Source of the DNA: DATJBF01 sp035515475
GTDB taxonomy: Bacteria > Verrucomicrobiota > Verrucomicrobiia > Palsa-1439
Direction of reading: 5' to 3'
Assembly (NCBI GenBank): GCA_035515475.1
Contig: DATJBF010000016.1
Location: 1-61,607 of the forward strand
Length of the DNA: 61,607 bases
Shown: positions 33,525-42,448 of the stretch, in pieces
Layout: every line of letters starts with the position of its first letter
Numbering within the stretch: the first letter of the stretch is position 1
The notes under the pieces: model-generated
What the model saw: only the letters and a program-made list of their open reading frames with translations
The model's database searches: none
Told to the model about the DNA's origin: nothing
Position numbers and translations under genes: made by a program

Positions 33525-34475
33525 CTACTTGAATTCCGCCCGTAGGCGGCTGATGCGCTTGGGACTGGTTTCCGTCACCCAGCCAAGACCGGCACACAGG
33601 AACTCATGTTTCTTTGCGCCCTTCAACCCCCGCCGTTGAGCTTCCTTGTCCAAACGACGGAGTTTCTTGGCGTCCTTCATCCGTTGTGCGAAACCTTCGG
33701 CCAAAACCGCCCCTTGACGCCCGGGGACGCGGGCGCGGTGCAGCTTGGCAATCTCAGCCCAGCGGATGTCGCGCTTCGGATCGAACGACCAATAGGCGGG
33801 AATATGAATCATGGTGCCATAAGGTGTAACGTTGACGGTGAGTTTGAGCAGGAGTGGATGTTCGTGCCGCATGCCGTACAAGTTCCAACGGAGGCAGAAT
33901 GCATCGAACGTTGCTTGAAAAATATCTTCCCGGCGGCGCAGGTTGACGGAGAACAACGGGCGCAGGTTGCGTTCTACACTCATCGTTCGGCGGATCACTC
34001 CTTTGTGATCGCGGTAGGCTTCGACGTTAAATATCGCTTTGATGCGTGCCCATTGGCGGCGAAGCTTTGAATTGGTGCTGATGGCAAGTTCGTTCTGGGA
34101 ATACTTGGCTTGGGTTCTGACAACATTCTCGTAGCTGCCCTTATGGACATGGTGCTCGTGATCAGCCACGGCAGCGCAGATCGTATCGTCAGGCGGCTCC
34201 GGTAACAGGTCAATGAGTAGGGACTGTTGCCGATTCAGGCGGCTTCTTTTTTTTAGTGTATCGAGGCAATCCGCTAGTGCATCTTGAATATTGAATGGCC
34301 ACAGCGTTGGCGGGACGAACATCCAATTATAGAGCGGTCGCAGTTGCTGAACAGCCTCGGCATCAAGCTTCGTGATGACAGCATGGTAACAGCGGAGAAC
34401 TTCCTCGGCCCAGTCACTTCTGTGAAAAGCGCGAGCTTCGAGTTTCTTGAGATCAACATCGAGGTCTTTTTTCAT
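33525..34475 (-). CDS. Hypothetical protein, 316 residues
   Basis: No family is recognised. The sequence is mainly helical and basic: LDAEAVQQLRPLYNWMFVPP near residue 37, then HEHHVHKGSYENVVRTQAKY near residue 106. A middle part follows with REDIFQATFDAFCLRWNLYG. The C-terminal end, GWVTETSPKRISRLRAEF, looks like a helix-turn-helix recognition helix, which hints at DNA binding. GGGAG six bases before the ATG supports the start. It is the first gene of the leftward accessory run and may be its regulator or replication-type gene, by position only. Confidence 0.5.
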   Translation of the reverse strand: MKKDLDVDLKKLEARAFHRSDWAEEVLRCYHAVITKLDAEAVQQLRPLYNWMFVPPTLWPFNIQDALADCLDTLKKRSRLNRQQSLLIDLLPEPPDDTICAAVADHEHHVHKGSYENVVRTQAKYSQNELAISTNSKLRRQWARIKAIFNVEAYRDHKGVIRRTMSVERNLRPLFSVNLRRREDIFQATFDAFCLRWNLYGMRHEHPLLLKLTVNVTPYGTMIHIPAYWSFDPKRDIRWAEIAKLHRARVPGRQGAVLAEGFAQRMKDAKKLRRLDKEAQRRGLKGAKKHEFLCAGLGWVTETSPKRISRLRAEFK

Positions 34476-34642
34476 GGACTACTCCCGAGTCCCGAGTTGT
34501 CACACCGCTTCCGAAAACGGAGAAAGCTTCTCTGTCGCAATGAAAAATGGTGCTACTCATGGGCAGACTCTAACAGCGCAATTGCGACCCGGCAACGCGA
34601 AGGAATCAAGGACTGCTGCGGGGACACCTCAACCGCCCGCGC

Positions 34643-35638
34643 TTACGACCCGAACTCCGGTTTCGCCTCGCGCCCCATGAGATCGTGCACGGCCTGCCGG
34701 GGCGGTTTGCCCTCGTAGATGATTGCATACACCTCCCGCGTGATCGGCACGTCCACCCCGTGATGCTGGCCAAGTTGCCACGCCGCGCGCGCCGTCTTCA
34801 CGCCTTCCGCCACCATCTGCATGCTCGCGGCGATTTGCTGCGCGGTCTCGCCCTTGCCCAAGCGTTCGCCAAACCCGCGGTTGCGACTGTGATGACTGAA
34901 CGCGGTCACAATCAGGTCGCCCATCCCGCTCAAGCCAAAAAAAGTCTCGCGCCGGGCACCCAGCGCCACGCCCAACCGCGTCATCTCCGCCAGCCCGCGC
35001 GTGCAGAGCGCCGCTTTCGTGTTGTCGCCGAACCCGATCCCGTCGCACGCACCCGCGGCTACCGCAATCACGTTTTTCAGCGCGCCGCCCAGTTCGACGC
35101 CCACCACGTCGTCGTGGGTGTAAACACGGAACCGCTCGTTCATGAATGCCCGTTGTACGGCCACGGCGAGCGGCGTCTGGTGCGACGCGACCACCACGGC
35201 CGTCGGGATTCCCCGCGCGGCTTCTTCGGCATGACTTGGACCGGAGAGGACGACGATCTGATCCGTCCCCAGCACTTCGGTCATCACTTCGCTCATCCGC
35301 GCCCCGGTTTCGTTTTCGATTCCTTTCGCGACGCTGACCACCGGCACGCCCCGGGGGAGGAACGCGCGCAGCTTCTCGCAAATCGGTCGCATCCCATGCG
35401 AGGGAACCGCGACGGCGACAAGCTCGGCCCCGCGCAACGCCGACTTCGCGTCGAGTGTGACGGCGATCTGCCGTGGGATCTTCACGCCGGGCAGGAACGC
35501 CTCGTTCTCGCCCGCGGCGATGATCGGTTCAACCTCTTCCTTCAGCCGGCCCCACAGCGTGACCTTGTGGCCGTTGCCGTGCAACAGCACCGCCAGCGCC
35601 GTGCCCCACCCGCCCGTGCCGATGACGGTGACGTTCAC
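34643..35638 (-). CDS. gpsA: Glycerol-3-phosphate dehydrogenase [NAD(P)+]
   Basis: Reduces dihydroxyacetone phosphate to sn-glycerol 3-phosphate for phospholipid synthesis. The 331-residue protein is of standard length. Visible are the nucleotide fold VTVIGTGGWGTALAVLL, VSVAKGIENETG with its catalytic lysine, VELGGALKNVIAVAAGACDG, and GFGERLGKGE. It overlaps plsY by 4 nt (ATGA), which makes sense because plsY uses its product. No unusual features are present. Confidence 0.96.
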   Translation of the reverse strand: MNVTVIGTGGWGTALAVLLHGNGHKVTLWGRLKEEVEPIIAAGENEAFLPGVKIPRQIAVTLDAKSALRGAELVAVAVPSHGMRPICEKLRAFLPRGVPVVSVAKGIENETGARMSEVMTEVLGTDQIVVLSGPSHAEEAARGIPTAVVVASHQTPLAVAVQRAFMNERFRVYTHDDVVGVELGGALKNVIAVAAGACDGIGFGDNTKAALCTRGLAEMTRLGVALGARRETFFGLSGMGDLIVTAFSHHSRNRGFGERLGKGETAQQIAASMQMVAEGVKTARAAWQLGQHHGVDVPITREVYAIIYEGKPPRQAVHDLMGREAKPEFGS

Positions 35639-36273
35639 GCCGTCTTGCCCTCCGTCGCGCGATCCGGCGGCGGCGTCCGGCCGACGCGATTTTCGGTGCC
35701 CGCCAACAAACGCCGGATGTTCGATCTGTGCTTGTAGATCGCCACTGCGGCGAGGACCGCCGTAAACGTGACCAGCGTCGCGTCCCTGTCAATCAACCAC
35801 GTCGCGATGGGAAGCGCGACCGCGGCGCCGATCGAGGCCAGCGATACATACCGGCCCAGGGCGAACACCACCAGCCAAACACCCAGCGCACACAGCAGCG
35901 GCCCGGGAAGGAACGCGAGCAACGCACCGGCGCTCGTGGCCACGCCCTTGCCGCCCTTGAACTTCAGCCAGCACGTCCAGTTGTGGCCCGCAATGACGGC
36001 GATGCAACAAACAATCTGCAAGACAGAGCGATCAACCGCGGGGAAGATTCGCGGGGCAAAGAATACCGGCAGAAACCCTTTCGCGGCGTCGATCACCAAT
36101 ACCGCAATGCCCGGTCCCTTGCCGACGACCCGCATCACATTGGTCGCGCCAATGTTGCCGCTTCCAACCTGACGGATGTCAATCCCCCGCGCCCGCGCCC
36201 ACAGAAACCCCGTCGGAACCGACCCGAGAAGGTACGAAATGATTGCGCTTCCGAACAGTATGGCCGCCGTCAT
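35635..36273 (-). CDS. plsY: Acyl-phosphate:glycerol-3-phosphate acyltransferase
   Basis: 212-residue inner-membrane enzyme with about five helices that acylates glycerol 3-phosphate using acyl-phosphate. The conserved first motif region is SYLLGSVPTGFLWAR, then DIRQVGSGNIGATNVMRV, and later FKGGKGVATSAGALLA. Its C-terminus is polar. It overlaps gpsA downstream and the 36270 gene upstream, each by 4 nt, so these three genes form a tight operon. Confidence 0.95.
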   Translation of the reverse strand: MTAAILFGSAIISYLLGSVPTGFLWARARGIDIRQVGSGNIGATNVMRVVGKGPGIAVLVIDAAKGFLPVFFAPRIFPAVDRSVLQIVCCIAVIAGHNWTCWLKFKGGKGVATSAGALLAFLPGPLLCALGVWLVVFALGRYVSLASIGAAVALPIATWLIDRDATLVTFTAVLAAVAIYKHRSNIRRLLAGTENRVGRTPPPDRATEGKTA

Positions 36274-37067
36274 TTCACCAGAGTATGAGATTCCAGAAGT
36301 TTGGTGTCTTCTTCACGAGTGACGGTACTGCCCTGGCCGGTGGCATACACCGTCGTTTTCAACTGGCTTTCCTTGACGATCCCAATGCCTTTGGCAAACC
36401 AAACGATGTCCCGCGCATTCCCATCTTGCACGAGCAGCTTGCCGTTCGGCGTGTCCACAACTCCCGACATCTTCCAGGTCACGTAGCTGACCTTCACGCA
36501 GTTGGAAAACGTCCCGGCAGGAACCGTGACAGTCTCCAACCCGTCCATCGTCGCCAACGTCGGCATCCTGACTCCCATGATCCGCTGCGTCCCCACCGTC
36601 CAGCTTTCATCCACCCGGGCCGCACCCTTGAGATACAGGAACGGCGGGTCGTACAGGTTCATGTCCTCACTGTAGGAACCCTCGATCCATACGCGAATGC
36701 CGTGAAGGTACAGATCGCTTCCGTGCCATTCCAGCAACTGTACGAACCCACCCGAGGAAACGTCCTCGGGCTTGCCGGACTCGCTCTGCCGCTTGAACGT
36801 CGACCGCAATAGAACCACGTTCGCATTGTCACGGTATTGGGGCGGCGCCCGGAAGATCTCCTCGTTTACGGTCCCCGTGACGTACGTGACATTGGTTCTC
36901 TGCCCCTGGATCTGCTCGACCTTCTGGGTGTCCTCATAACTCCACCGGAGCCCCGGGTCCAACGGAAACAACGGTTTGCCCGGTGTTTCGTCAGCAGCCC
37001 GTGTGGCCCCGGCGACGGTCCAGACGATCAGCAACAGCCATCGAAATTGCCTGCCCATAGCTCGCAT
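36270..37067 (-). CDS. Secreted hypothetical protein
   Basis: 265 residues with a signal peptide (GRQFRWLLLIVWTVAGATRA, cleavage before ADE). The mature protein is beta-rich: GLRWSYEDTQKVEQIQG, then MDGLETVTVPAGTFSNCVKV. The VPAGTFxNCVKV segment recurs in periplasmic proteins of unknown function in several phyla. Its end overlaps the plsY start (ATGA), so it is co-transcribed with the phospholipid genes. No enzymatic motif is apparent. Confidence 0.65.
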   Translation of the reverse strand: MRAMGRQFRWLLLIVWTVAGATRAADETPGKPLFPLDPGLRWSYEDTQKVEQIQGQRTNVTYVTGTVNEEIFRAPPQYRDNANVVLLRSTFKRQSESGKPEDVSSGGFVQLLEWHGSDLYLHGIRVWIEGSYSEDMNLYDPPFLYLKGAARVDESWTVGTQRIMGVRMPTLATMDGLETVTVPAGTFSNCVKVSYVTWKMSGVVDTPNGKLLVQDGNARDIVWFAKGIGIVKESQLKTTVYATGQGSTVTREEDTKLLESHTLVK

Positions 37068-37084
37068 ACCTCCACCTGTTCATG

Positions 37085-38743
37085 CTAACCCCGCCCGCGT
37101 AGTCCGACAAGAATCAACTTGCGCAATCCACCGGCTGCAACCACGCCAACAACCGCCGCGCAAACACCCACGGCCCAATCGCCATGTTCGGCGTAAACCG
37201 TCAGCCCCGACGCTCGCGATATTGACAGTTCGCCCACCAGCAGGCCCTGGGTGAACGGCGCCAGCCGCGCATTGGGACCGACGCTCCCATACTCGTTGAC
37301 GACGCAGGTCATCCCGTTGTTCGTGGCGCGCACAAGCGGACGACGGTTCTCCACCGCGCGGAAGACGGCGTTGGCCAGATGCATCTCCGCCGCCGGCGAG
37401 GTCTTGAACCAGGCGTCGTTGGTGAGGTTGACCATGAAATCCACCTGGCGTTGAACGAACCGACGAACCAGATCCGGCACCGTGTCCTCAAAACAAATCA
37501 CGGCGCCAAACCGCAGGTCGTCAGCCCGGAAGACCGTGAACTCGCGGCCGCGCTCGAAGCTGTCCGTGATCGGCGTGAGCCATTTCAGGAACGGAAACAC
37601 CTTGCGCAACGGCACGTACTCGCCAAAGGGCACCAGATGCAACTTGTGATAGATCCCCCGCAAAACCCCATCGGGACCGACCAGTATCGCGGCGTTGAAC
37701 GCTTCGACCGGCGACGAATTCGGCGTCATGTCAATCGTGCCCGTGAGCAGGTACGCCCCCGATCTCACCGCGAGATTCGTCACCAACTCGAATGAGTCCG
37801 GGTCGTACCGCAACGCATCCGGCGTCGCCGTCTCCGGCCAGATGATCAACTCCGGGTGCGCCGCCATCGCCGTTTCCGTCAACGTGCGATACCGCTCCAG
37901 AATCATCGGCGTCTGTTCCGGCTCGAACTTCAGCGTCTGCGGTATGTCCCCTTGCACGAGCGCCAGACGCACCGTCCGCGACGCGTTCGGCTGTTTCGCG
38001 AACATCTCCCGCATTCCGTGCAGCAGCGCGAGGCAGATCAAGCCCATCGCCAGGTAAAGCTCCCAACTCAGGCTGCGCTTCGTTCCACCCGCGCGGTACA
38101 GCCGGATAAACCGGCGGATCGTGAAATAGAACGCGCAGTTGACAAGGCACATCAGGGCCGACACGCCGTACACACCCGTGACGCTGGCAAACTGAATGAG
38201 CGGCCCCGCCCGCCATTGACTCACCCCCAGAAAGTTCCAGGGGAATCCCCCGAAGAGCAGCTTCCCGCGCAACCATTCCAACGTGACCCACCCCGCCGAC
38301 GCCACGACCGACACGACAATGTTCCGCGCCGCTGAATCAGCCGTGGGGGCTCCAAATCCTGTTTGGGATTCGTCCGCGCCGGGCAGGAGCTTTGCCGCCG
38401 CCGCAAACCACACCCCGGCGGCGCCAATGTACAAGGCGAGAAAGGCAATCAATCCCACGGTGCCGGGGACGGTCACATGCACGATCCACCAGATCGTCGC
38501 GGCAAAGAACACCAAGCCGGCCACGTAACCCCGACGGAAGGCCTCGCCCACCCGACACCCCTCCAGCGAGAACAACAACGGCACCAGACAGAGCCAGCCC
38601 AGTTGACCGATGTTGAACGGGGGATAGGCCAGCGCCATCAGGACGCCGGTCGCCACAGGCAACAGCCAGCGAAACGTCAACGCCGTCAACTCCGGACGTC
38701 CGCCGTCCAGCGTCTCGCCCGCGGCACTGGTGGTCTCGTTCAA
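37085..38743 (-). CDS. lnt: Apolipoprotein N-acyltransferase
   Basis: Inner-membrane nitrilase-type enzyme that N-acylates lipoproteins. The 552-residue protein has six or so N-terminal helices (about 25-215), then a CN-hydrolase domain. The catalytic Glu is in LIIWPETATPD, Lys in KLHLVPFGEYVPL and Cys in GAVICFEDTVPDLV. One helix closes the protein. Consistent with its function, many predicted lipoproteins are encoded in this window. The start is a TTG at 38743 inside a simple repeat and is uncertain; a TTG further in, before TFRWLLPVAT, has better GGAG spacing. Confidence 0.92.
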   Translation of the reverse strand: MNETTSAAGETLDGGRPELTALTFRWLLPVATGVLMALAYPPFNIGQLGWLCLVPLLFSLEGCRVGEAFRRGYVAGLVFFAATIWWIVHVTVPGTVGLIAFLALYIGAAGVWFAAAAKLLPGADESQTGFGAPTADSAARNIVVSVVASAGWVTLEWLRGKLLFGGFPWNFLGVSQWRAGPLIQFASVTGVYGVSALMCLVNCAFYFTIRRFIRLYRAGGTKRSLSWELYLAMGLICLALLHGMREMFAKQPNASRTVRLALVQGDIPQTLKFEPEQTPMILERYRTLTETAMAAHPELIIWPETATPDALRYDPDSFELVTNLAVRSGAYLLTGTIDMTPNSSPVEAFNAAILVGPDGVLRGIYHKLHLVPFGEYVPLRKVFPFLKWLTPITDSFERGREFTVFRADDLRFGAVICFEDTVPDLVRRFVQRQVDFMVNLTNDAWFKTSPAAEMHLANAVFRAVENRRPLVRATNNGMTCVVNEYGSVGPNARLAPFTQGLLVGELSISRASGLTVYAEHGDWAVGVCAAVVGVVAAGGLRKLILVGLRGRG

Positions 38744-38768
38744 AGTTCAGCGTTCAACGTTCAGGCGT
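38738..38768. repeat. GTTCA-type simple repeat between secA stop and lnt start
   Basis: Tandem GTTCAA/G units span the secA TGA and the putative TTG start of lnt. They add ambiguity to the lnt start but no recognised function. Confidence 0.5.
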
Positions 38769-41700
38769 TCCGGCCACAGCAGTTCTTGTATTTCTTGCCG
38801 CTGCCGCACGGACAGGGCTGGTTCCGACCGACCTTGGGGACGTCCCGCCGAACCGGGGCCGTCGCCTGCTCGATGGCTTCTTCCACCATTTCTCCACCGC
38901 CGGCAGCGGCCACCGGCGCCGGCCGCTGTTGCGCCCGCGCGGGCGCCGCGCCCTGCGCAAAGGCGTTCCCGCTGCCCAGTTCGGGCGCGCTGAATTGAAT
39001 CGGCAGCGCCCGCAGGAAATTCTCGAAGGCGGCGAGCGAACTGGCCGAGCGGAAGACGTTGCTGGCGATCTCGTTCTTCACGTTGTCCATCATCTCCTCG
39101 AACATGGCGTACGCCTCGGACTTGTATTCCACCAACGGGTCGCGCTGGCCGTAGGCGCGCAGGCCGATGCCGTTGCGGAGTTGGTCCATGTTGTAGAGAT
39201 GTTCCTGCCAGAGCCGGTCGAGCGCATTGAGCACGATGAGCCGCTCGATGGCCTTGAGCGTGTCGGGATTCTCATGGGCCGCTTTCGCGTCGTACGCCAG
39301 CTTCACCTTGTCGAAAATGATCTGGCGCATTTCCTCGGCGGTCTTGTCCGCGACGTGCTCCCGGCGCAGCCCGATGGGAAACGCGAGATTGACCCACCGC
39401 AGCAACCCGTCCAACTCCCATTCCTCGCTCGTCTTGTCCTGGGGACAATATTCGATCACCCGCGATTCCACGACCTCGTCGATGATGTCGAAGATCGCTT
39501 CGCGCGGGTTCTCGCCGCGGATGATGTCGTTGCGGAACCGGTACAACACTTCGCGCTGCTTGTTCATCACGTCGTCGTACTCGAGCGTGCGCTTGCGGAT
39601 GGAGAAGTGATGCTCTTCGACCCGGCGCTGGGCGGTCTCAATCGACCGATTCAGCAGCGGATGCTGCAACTCCTCGCCTTCCTTCATGCCCAGCTTTTCC
39701 ATGACGTTGGCAATCCGACCACTGCCGAACAACCGCATCAGATCGTCTTCCAGCGAAATGTAGAACCGCGAACTGCCGGGGTCGCCCTGGCGCGCGCACC
39801 GCCCACGAAGCTGACGGTCGATGCGCCGCGCTTCGTGGCGCTCGCTGCCGATGACGTGCAGACCGCCGACGTCGGGCACGCCCGCACCGAGTTTGATGTC
39901 GGTGCCGCGGCCCGCCATGTTCGTGGCAATGGTGACCGCGCTGCGTTGGCCCGCCCGGGCGATGATTTCAGCCTCGCGCTGGTGATACTTCGCGTTGAGA
40001 ACGTTGTGCGGAATCTTCTGGCGACCCAACATGCGCGACAACACTTCGCTCGCATCGACGCTCACCGTGCCGACGAGTACGGGCTGGCCTTTACGATGGC
40101 ATTCCGTAATCTCGTCGATGATCGCGTTGTATTTCTCGCGGCGGGTCTTGTACACGACGTCGTTTTCATCCTTGCGGACGCAGGGTTTGTTGGTCGGCAC
40201 CACAATCACGCCGAGCTTGTAAATGTTCTCGAACTCCGTCGCCTCGGTCTCCGCCGTGCCGGTCATGCCGGCCAGTTTCTGGTACAACCGGAAATAGTTC
40301 TGGATCGTGATGGTGGCCAGCGTCTGCGTCTCGCGTTCGATGGCCACGCCTTCCTTGGCCTCCACCGCTCCGTGCAACCCGTCGCTCCAGCGGCGCCCCG
40401 GCATCAGCCGTCCCGTGAACTCGTCGACGATGATGACCTTGTTGTCCTGAACGACGTACTCGACGTCTTTCTCGTACAGACAGTAGGCCCGGAGCAATTG
40501 CGAGATGTTGTGAATCTTCTCGCTCCGCTCGTCGAACGCCTGCTGGATCTCCTGTTTTTTCCGTTCCTTCTCGCCGTCGGCGGACGGCTGCGCGTCAATT
40601 TCCTGCAACGCCGTCACCAGATCGGGAATCACGAACGCATCCGGGTCGCTCGGATTCAGGAACTTGCGGCCCTTCTCGGTCAGGTCGGAATCGTGCTGCT
40701 TTTCGTCGATGGTGAAGAATAACTCCTCCTTGAGGTCGAGCATCTCTTTCTTGCTCGAGTCCTTGAGCACCTCGAGTTCGGCTTGGTCCACCAGTTTCCG
40801 GACCTCCGGTTCCTCCATCAATTTCAGCAACTGCTTGTTCTTCGGCATGCCGAGCTTGACCTGATACAGCAGCCGGCCCGCCTTGTCTTCGCGGTCGAGA
40901 TCGTCGTTGGTATTCTTGCTGGCACTGCGGCCTTCGAGGAGTTGTTTGCCGTCGTTGACGAACCGGTTGCACAACATCGTTTGCGCGCGCACCAAGTCCG
41001 CGACCTGCGGCTTGTACTTGTCGAACGCGTGCGTCGTGACCGTCGACGGGCCGCTGATGATGAGCGGTGTGCGCGCTTCGTCGATCAGGATCGAGTCCAC
41101 CTCGTCCACGATGGCGTAAAAATGGCCCCGCTGCACCTGCGTGTCCGCGCTGGTGGCCATGCCGTTGTCGCGCAGGTAATCAAAGCCGAACTCGGCGTTG
41201 GTGCCGTAGGTGATGTCGCACTCGTACTGCGCCCGGCGCACCGGGGGCGGCTGGTCGTGCTGGATGCAGCCGACCGTCAGCCCGAGAAACTTGTACACCT
41301 CGCCCATCCATTCGGCGTCGCGCGCCGCCAGATAATCGTTGACGGTCACCAGGTGAACGTTGTTCGCGAGCGCGTTCAGGTACAGCGGCATGGTGGCCAC
41401 CAGCGTCTTGCCTTCGCCCGTGGCCATCTCGGCAATTCGTCCCTGGTGCAACACGATGCCCCCGAGAACCTGAACGTCGAACGGCACCATGTCCCACTTG
41501 TACGGCTGGCCGCGAACCACCCACTCCTTGCCCAACAGCCGCCGACACGCATTCTTCACCGCCGCGAACGCCTCGAGCATCAGATCGTCCAACGGCGCGC
41601 CACCGGCCAGCCGCTGGCGGAACTCCTGCGTCTTGGCCTGCAATTGCTCGTCGCTGAGTTTCTGGTACTCGGCCTCGAATTCATTGACGCGCGGGACCAG

Positions 41701-41769
41701 CGGCCACAGCCGCTTCACCTCGCGCTGGTTCTTCGAACCCACCATCTTCTTTAGTATCCAATTGACCAT
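38761..41769 (-). CDS. secA: Preprotein translocase ATPase SecA
   Basis: Motor of the Sec pathway that pushes unfolded preproteins through SecYEG. The 1002-residue protein has Walker A ATGEGKT (residues 116-122), VHLVTVNDYLAARDAEWM, VDEVDSILIDEARTPLIISG, and in the second half MAGRGTDIKLG. The C-terminal SEC-C zinc motif CPCGSGKKYKNCCG is complete. Relative to E. coli (901 residues) it is longer by about 100, mainly in a charged insert around residues 290-420. One base separates it from pyrE upstream. Confidence 0.97.
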   Translation of the reverse strand: MVNWILKKMVGSKNQREVKRLWPLVPRVNEFEAEYQKLSDEQLQAKTQEFRQRLAGGAPLDDLMLEAFAAVKNACRRLLGKEWVVRGQPYKWDMVPFDVQVLGGIVLHQGRIAEMATGEGKTLVATMPLYLNALANNVHLVTVNDYLAARDAEWMGEVYKFLGLTVGCIQHDQPPPVRRAQYECDITYGTNAEFGFDYLRDNGMATSADTQVQRGHFYAIVDEVDSILIDEARTPLIISGPSTVTTHAFDKYKPQVADLVRAQTMLCNRFVNDGKQLLEGRSASKNTNDDLDREDKAGRLLYQVKLGMPKNKQLLKLMEEPEVRKLVDQAELEVLKDSSKKEMLDLKEELFFTIDEKQHDSDLTEKGRKFLNPSDPDAFVIPDLVTALQEIDAQPSADGEKERKKQEIQQAFDERSEKIHNISQLLRAYCLYEKDVEYVVQDNKVIIVDEFTGRLMPGRRWSDGLHGAVEAKEGVAIERETQTLATITIQNYFRLYQKLAGMTGTAETEATEFENIYKLGVIVVPTNKPCVRKDENDVVYKTRREKYNAIIDEITECHRKGQPVLVGTVSVDASEVLSRMLGRQKIPHNVLNAKYHQREAEIIARAGQRSAVTIATNMAGRGTDIKLGAGVPDVGGLHVIGSERHEARRIDRQLRGRCARQGDPGSSRFYISLEDDLMRLFGSGRIANVMEKLGMKEGEELQHPLLNRSIETAQRRVEEHHFSIRKRTLEYDDVMNKQREVLYRFRNDIIRGENPREAIFDIIDEVVESRVIEYCPQDKTSEEWELDGLLRWVNLAFPIGLRREHVADKTAEEMRQIIFDKVKLAYDAKAAHENPDTLKAIERLIVLNALDRLWQEHLYNMDQLRNGIGLRAYGQRDPLVEYKSEAYAMFEEMMDNVKNEIASNVFRSASSLAAFENFLRALPIQFSAPELGSGNAFAQGAAPARAQQRPAPVAAAGGGEMVEEAIEQATAPVRRDVPKVGRNQPCPCGSGKKYKNCCGRNA

Positions 41770-41770
41770 G

Positions 41771-42337
41771 TCAACTTCCCGGCTTCACCAACGGCGCACC
41801 GGCCTGACAGAGGCGACACGCCGCAGGCTCAAACGTCTCAATCTCCAATTTTAGCAGACTTTCCTGTCGCACGCCAAAGTTCACCTGGCCGCCCGAGCGA
41901 TCGACCAACGCGCCCACGCCGACGACTTCGCCGCCGAGCGCGCGGACGATCTCCATGGTCTCGTGTACCCGGCCGCCTTTCGTAATCACGTCCTCGACGA
42001 CGACGAACCGTTCTCGGGGCGCAAGGCGAAAGCTGCGGCGCAATTCCAGTTTGCCCGCGGCGTTCTTCTCGACAAAGATGTGGCGGACGTTCCAGGCGCG
42101 GGCAACCTCGTGTCCGATGAACAGCCCACCCAGGGCGGGCGAAATCACCGTCTCCGCGTCCGCGTCGCTCAGCTTGGCGGCCAATTCACCGCACAATCGC
42201 TCGGCGATCCGCGGAAATTGCAGCACCAGCGCGCACTGGAAATACTGGCGACTGTGCCGCCCCGAGCGCAACAGAAAATGTCCGTCAAGCAGCGCCCCGG
42301 TCTCGCGGAAGATTTCAAGGACGTCCGTGTCCGTCAT
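41771..42337 (-). CDS. pyrE: Orotate phosphoribosyltransferase
   Basis: Converts orotate and PRPP to OMP in pyrimidine synthesis. The 188-residue protein shows HFLLRSGRHSRQYFQCAL, then the PRPP-binding signature VVVEDVITKGGRVHETMEI (about 110-128). ALGGEVVGVGALVDRSGG completes the site. Its stop lies just before secA. No other pyr genes are adjacent. Confidence 0.94.
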   Translation of the reverse strand: MTDTDVLEIFRETGALLDGHFLLRSGRHSRQYFQCALVLQFPRIAERLCGELAAKLSDADAETVISPALGGLFIGHEVARAWNVRHIFVEKNAAGKLELRRSFRLAPRERFVVVEDVITKGGRVHETMEIVRALGGEVVGVGALVDRSGGQVNFGVRQESLLKLEIETFEPAACRLCQAGAPLVKPGS

Positions 42338-42357
42338 ACCAGTTTTTCTACGTCTCT

Positions 42358-42443
42358 CACCTCGATCCTCTCCCCGCGAGCGGGGCGAGGAAACTGGATT
42401 TTGTCCCCTCTTCCTTTCCCAGGGAGAGGGTCAGGGTGAGGGT
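42358..42443. repeat. Dispersed CCTCTCCC-type repeat between pgi and pyrE
   Basis: CCTCTCCCCGCGAGCGGGGC with an imperfect partner, then a TTTCCCAGGGAGAGG hairpin and CAGGGTGAGGG. Related copies lie at 48165-48188 and 49389-49430. It fills the whole pgi-pyrE spacer. Confidence 0.6.
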
Positions 42444-42448
42444 TCTGC

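Noticed and set aside
28258..34475. DISARM, BREX, Zorya or a restriction-modification system
   Set aside because: No DNA methyltransferase, PglZ, BrxC, DrmA/B, ZorA/B or restriction-methylase pair is present. The SNF2 helicase and one nuclease-like gene alone do not define any of these.
38929..40722. A 597-codon open frame opposite secA
   Set aside because: It is antisense to well-conserved secA and lacks any recognisable domain or ribosome-binding site.
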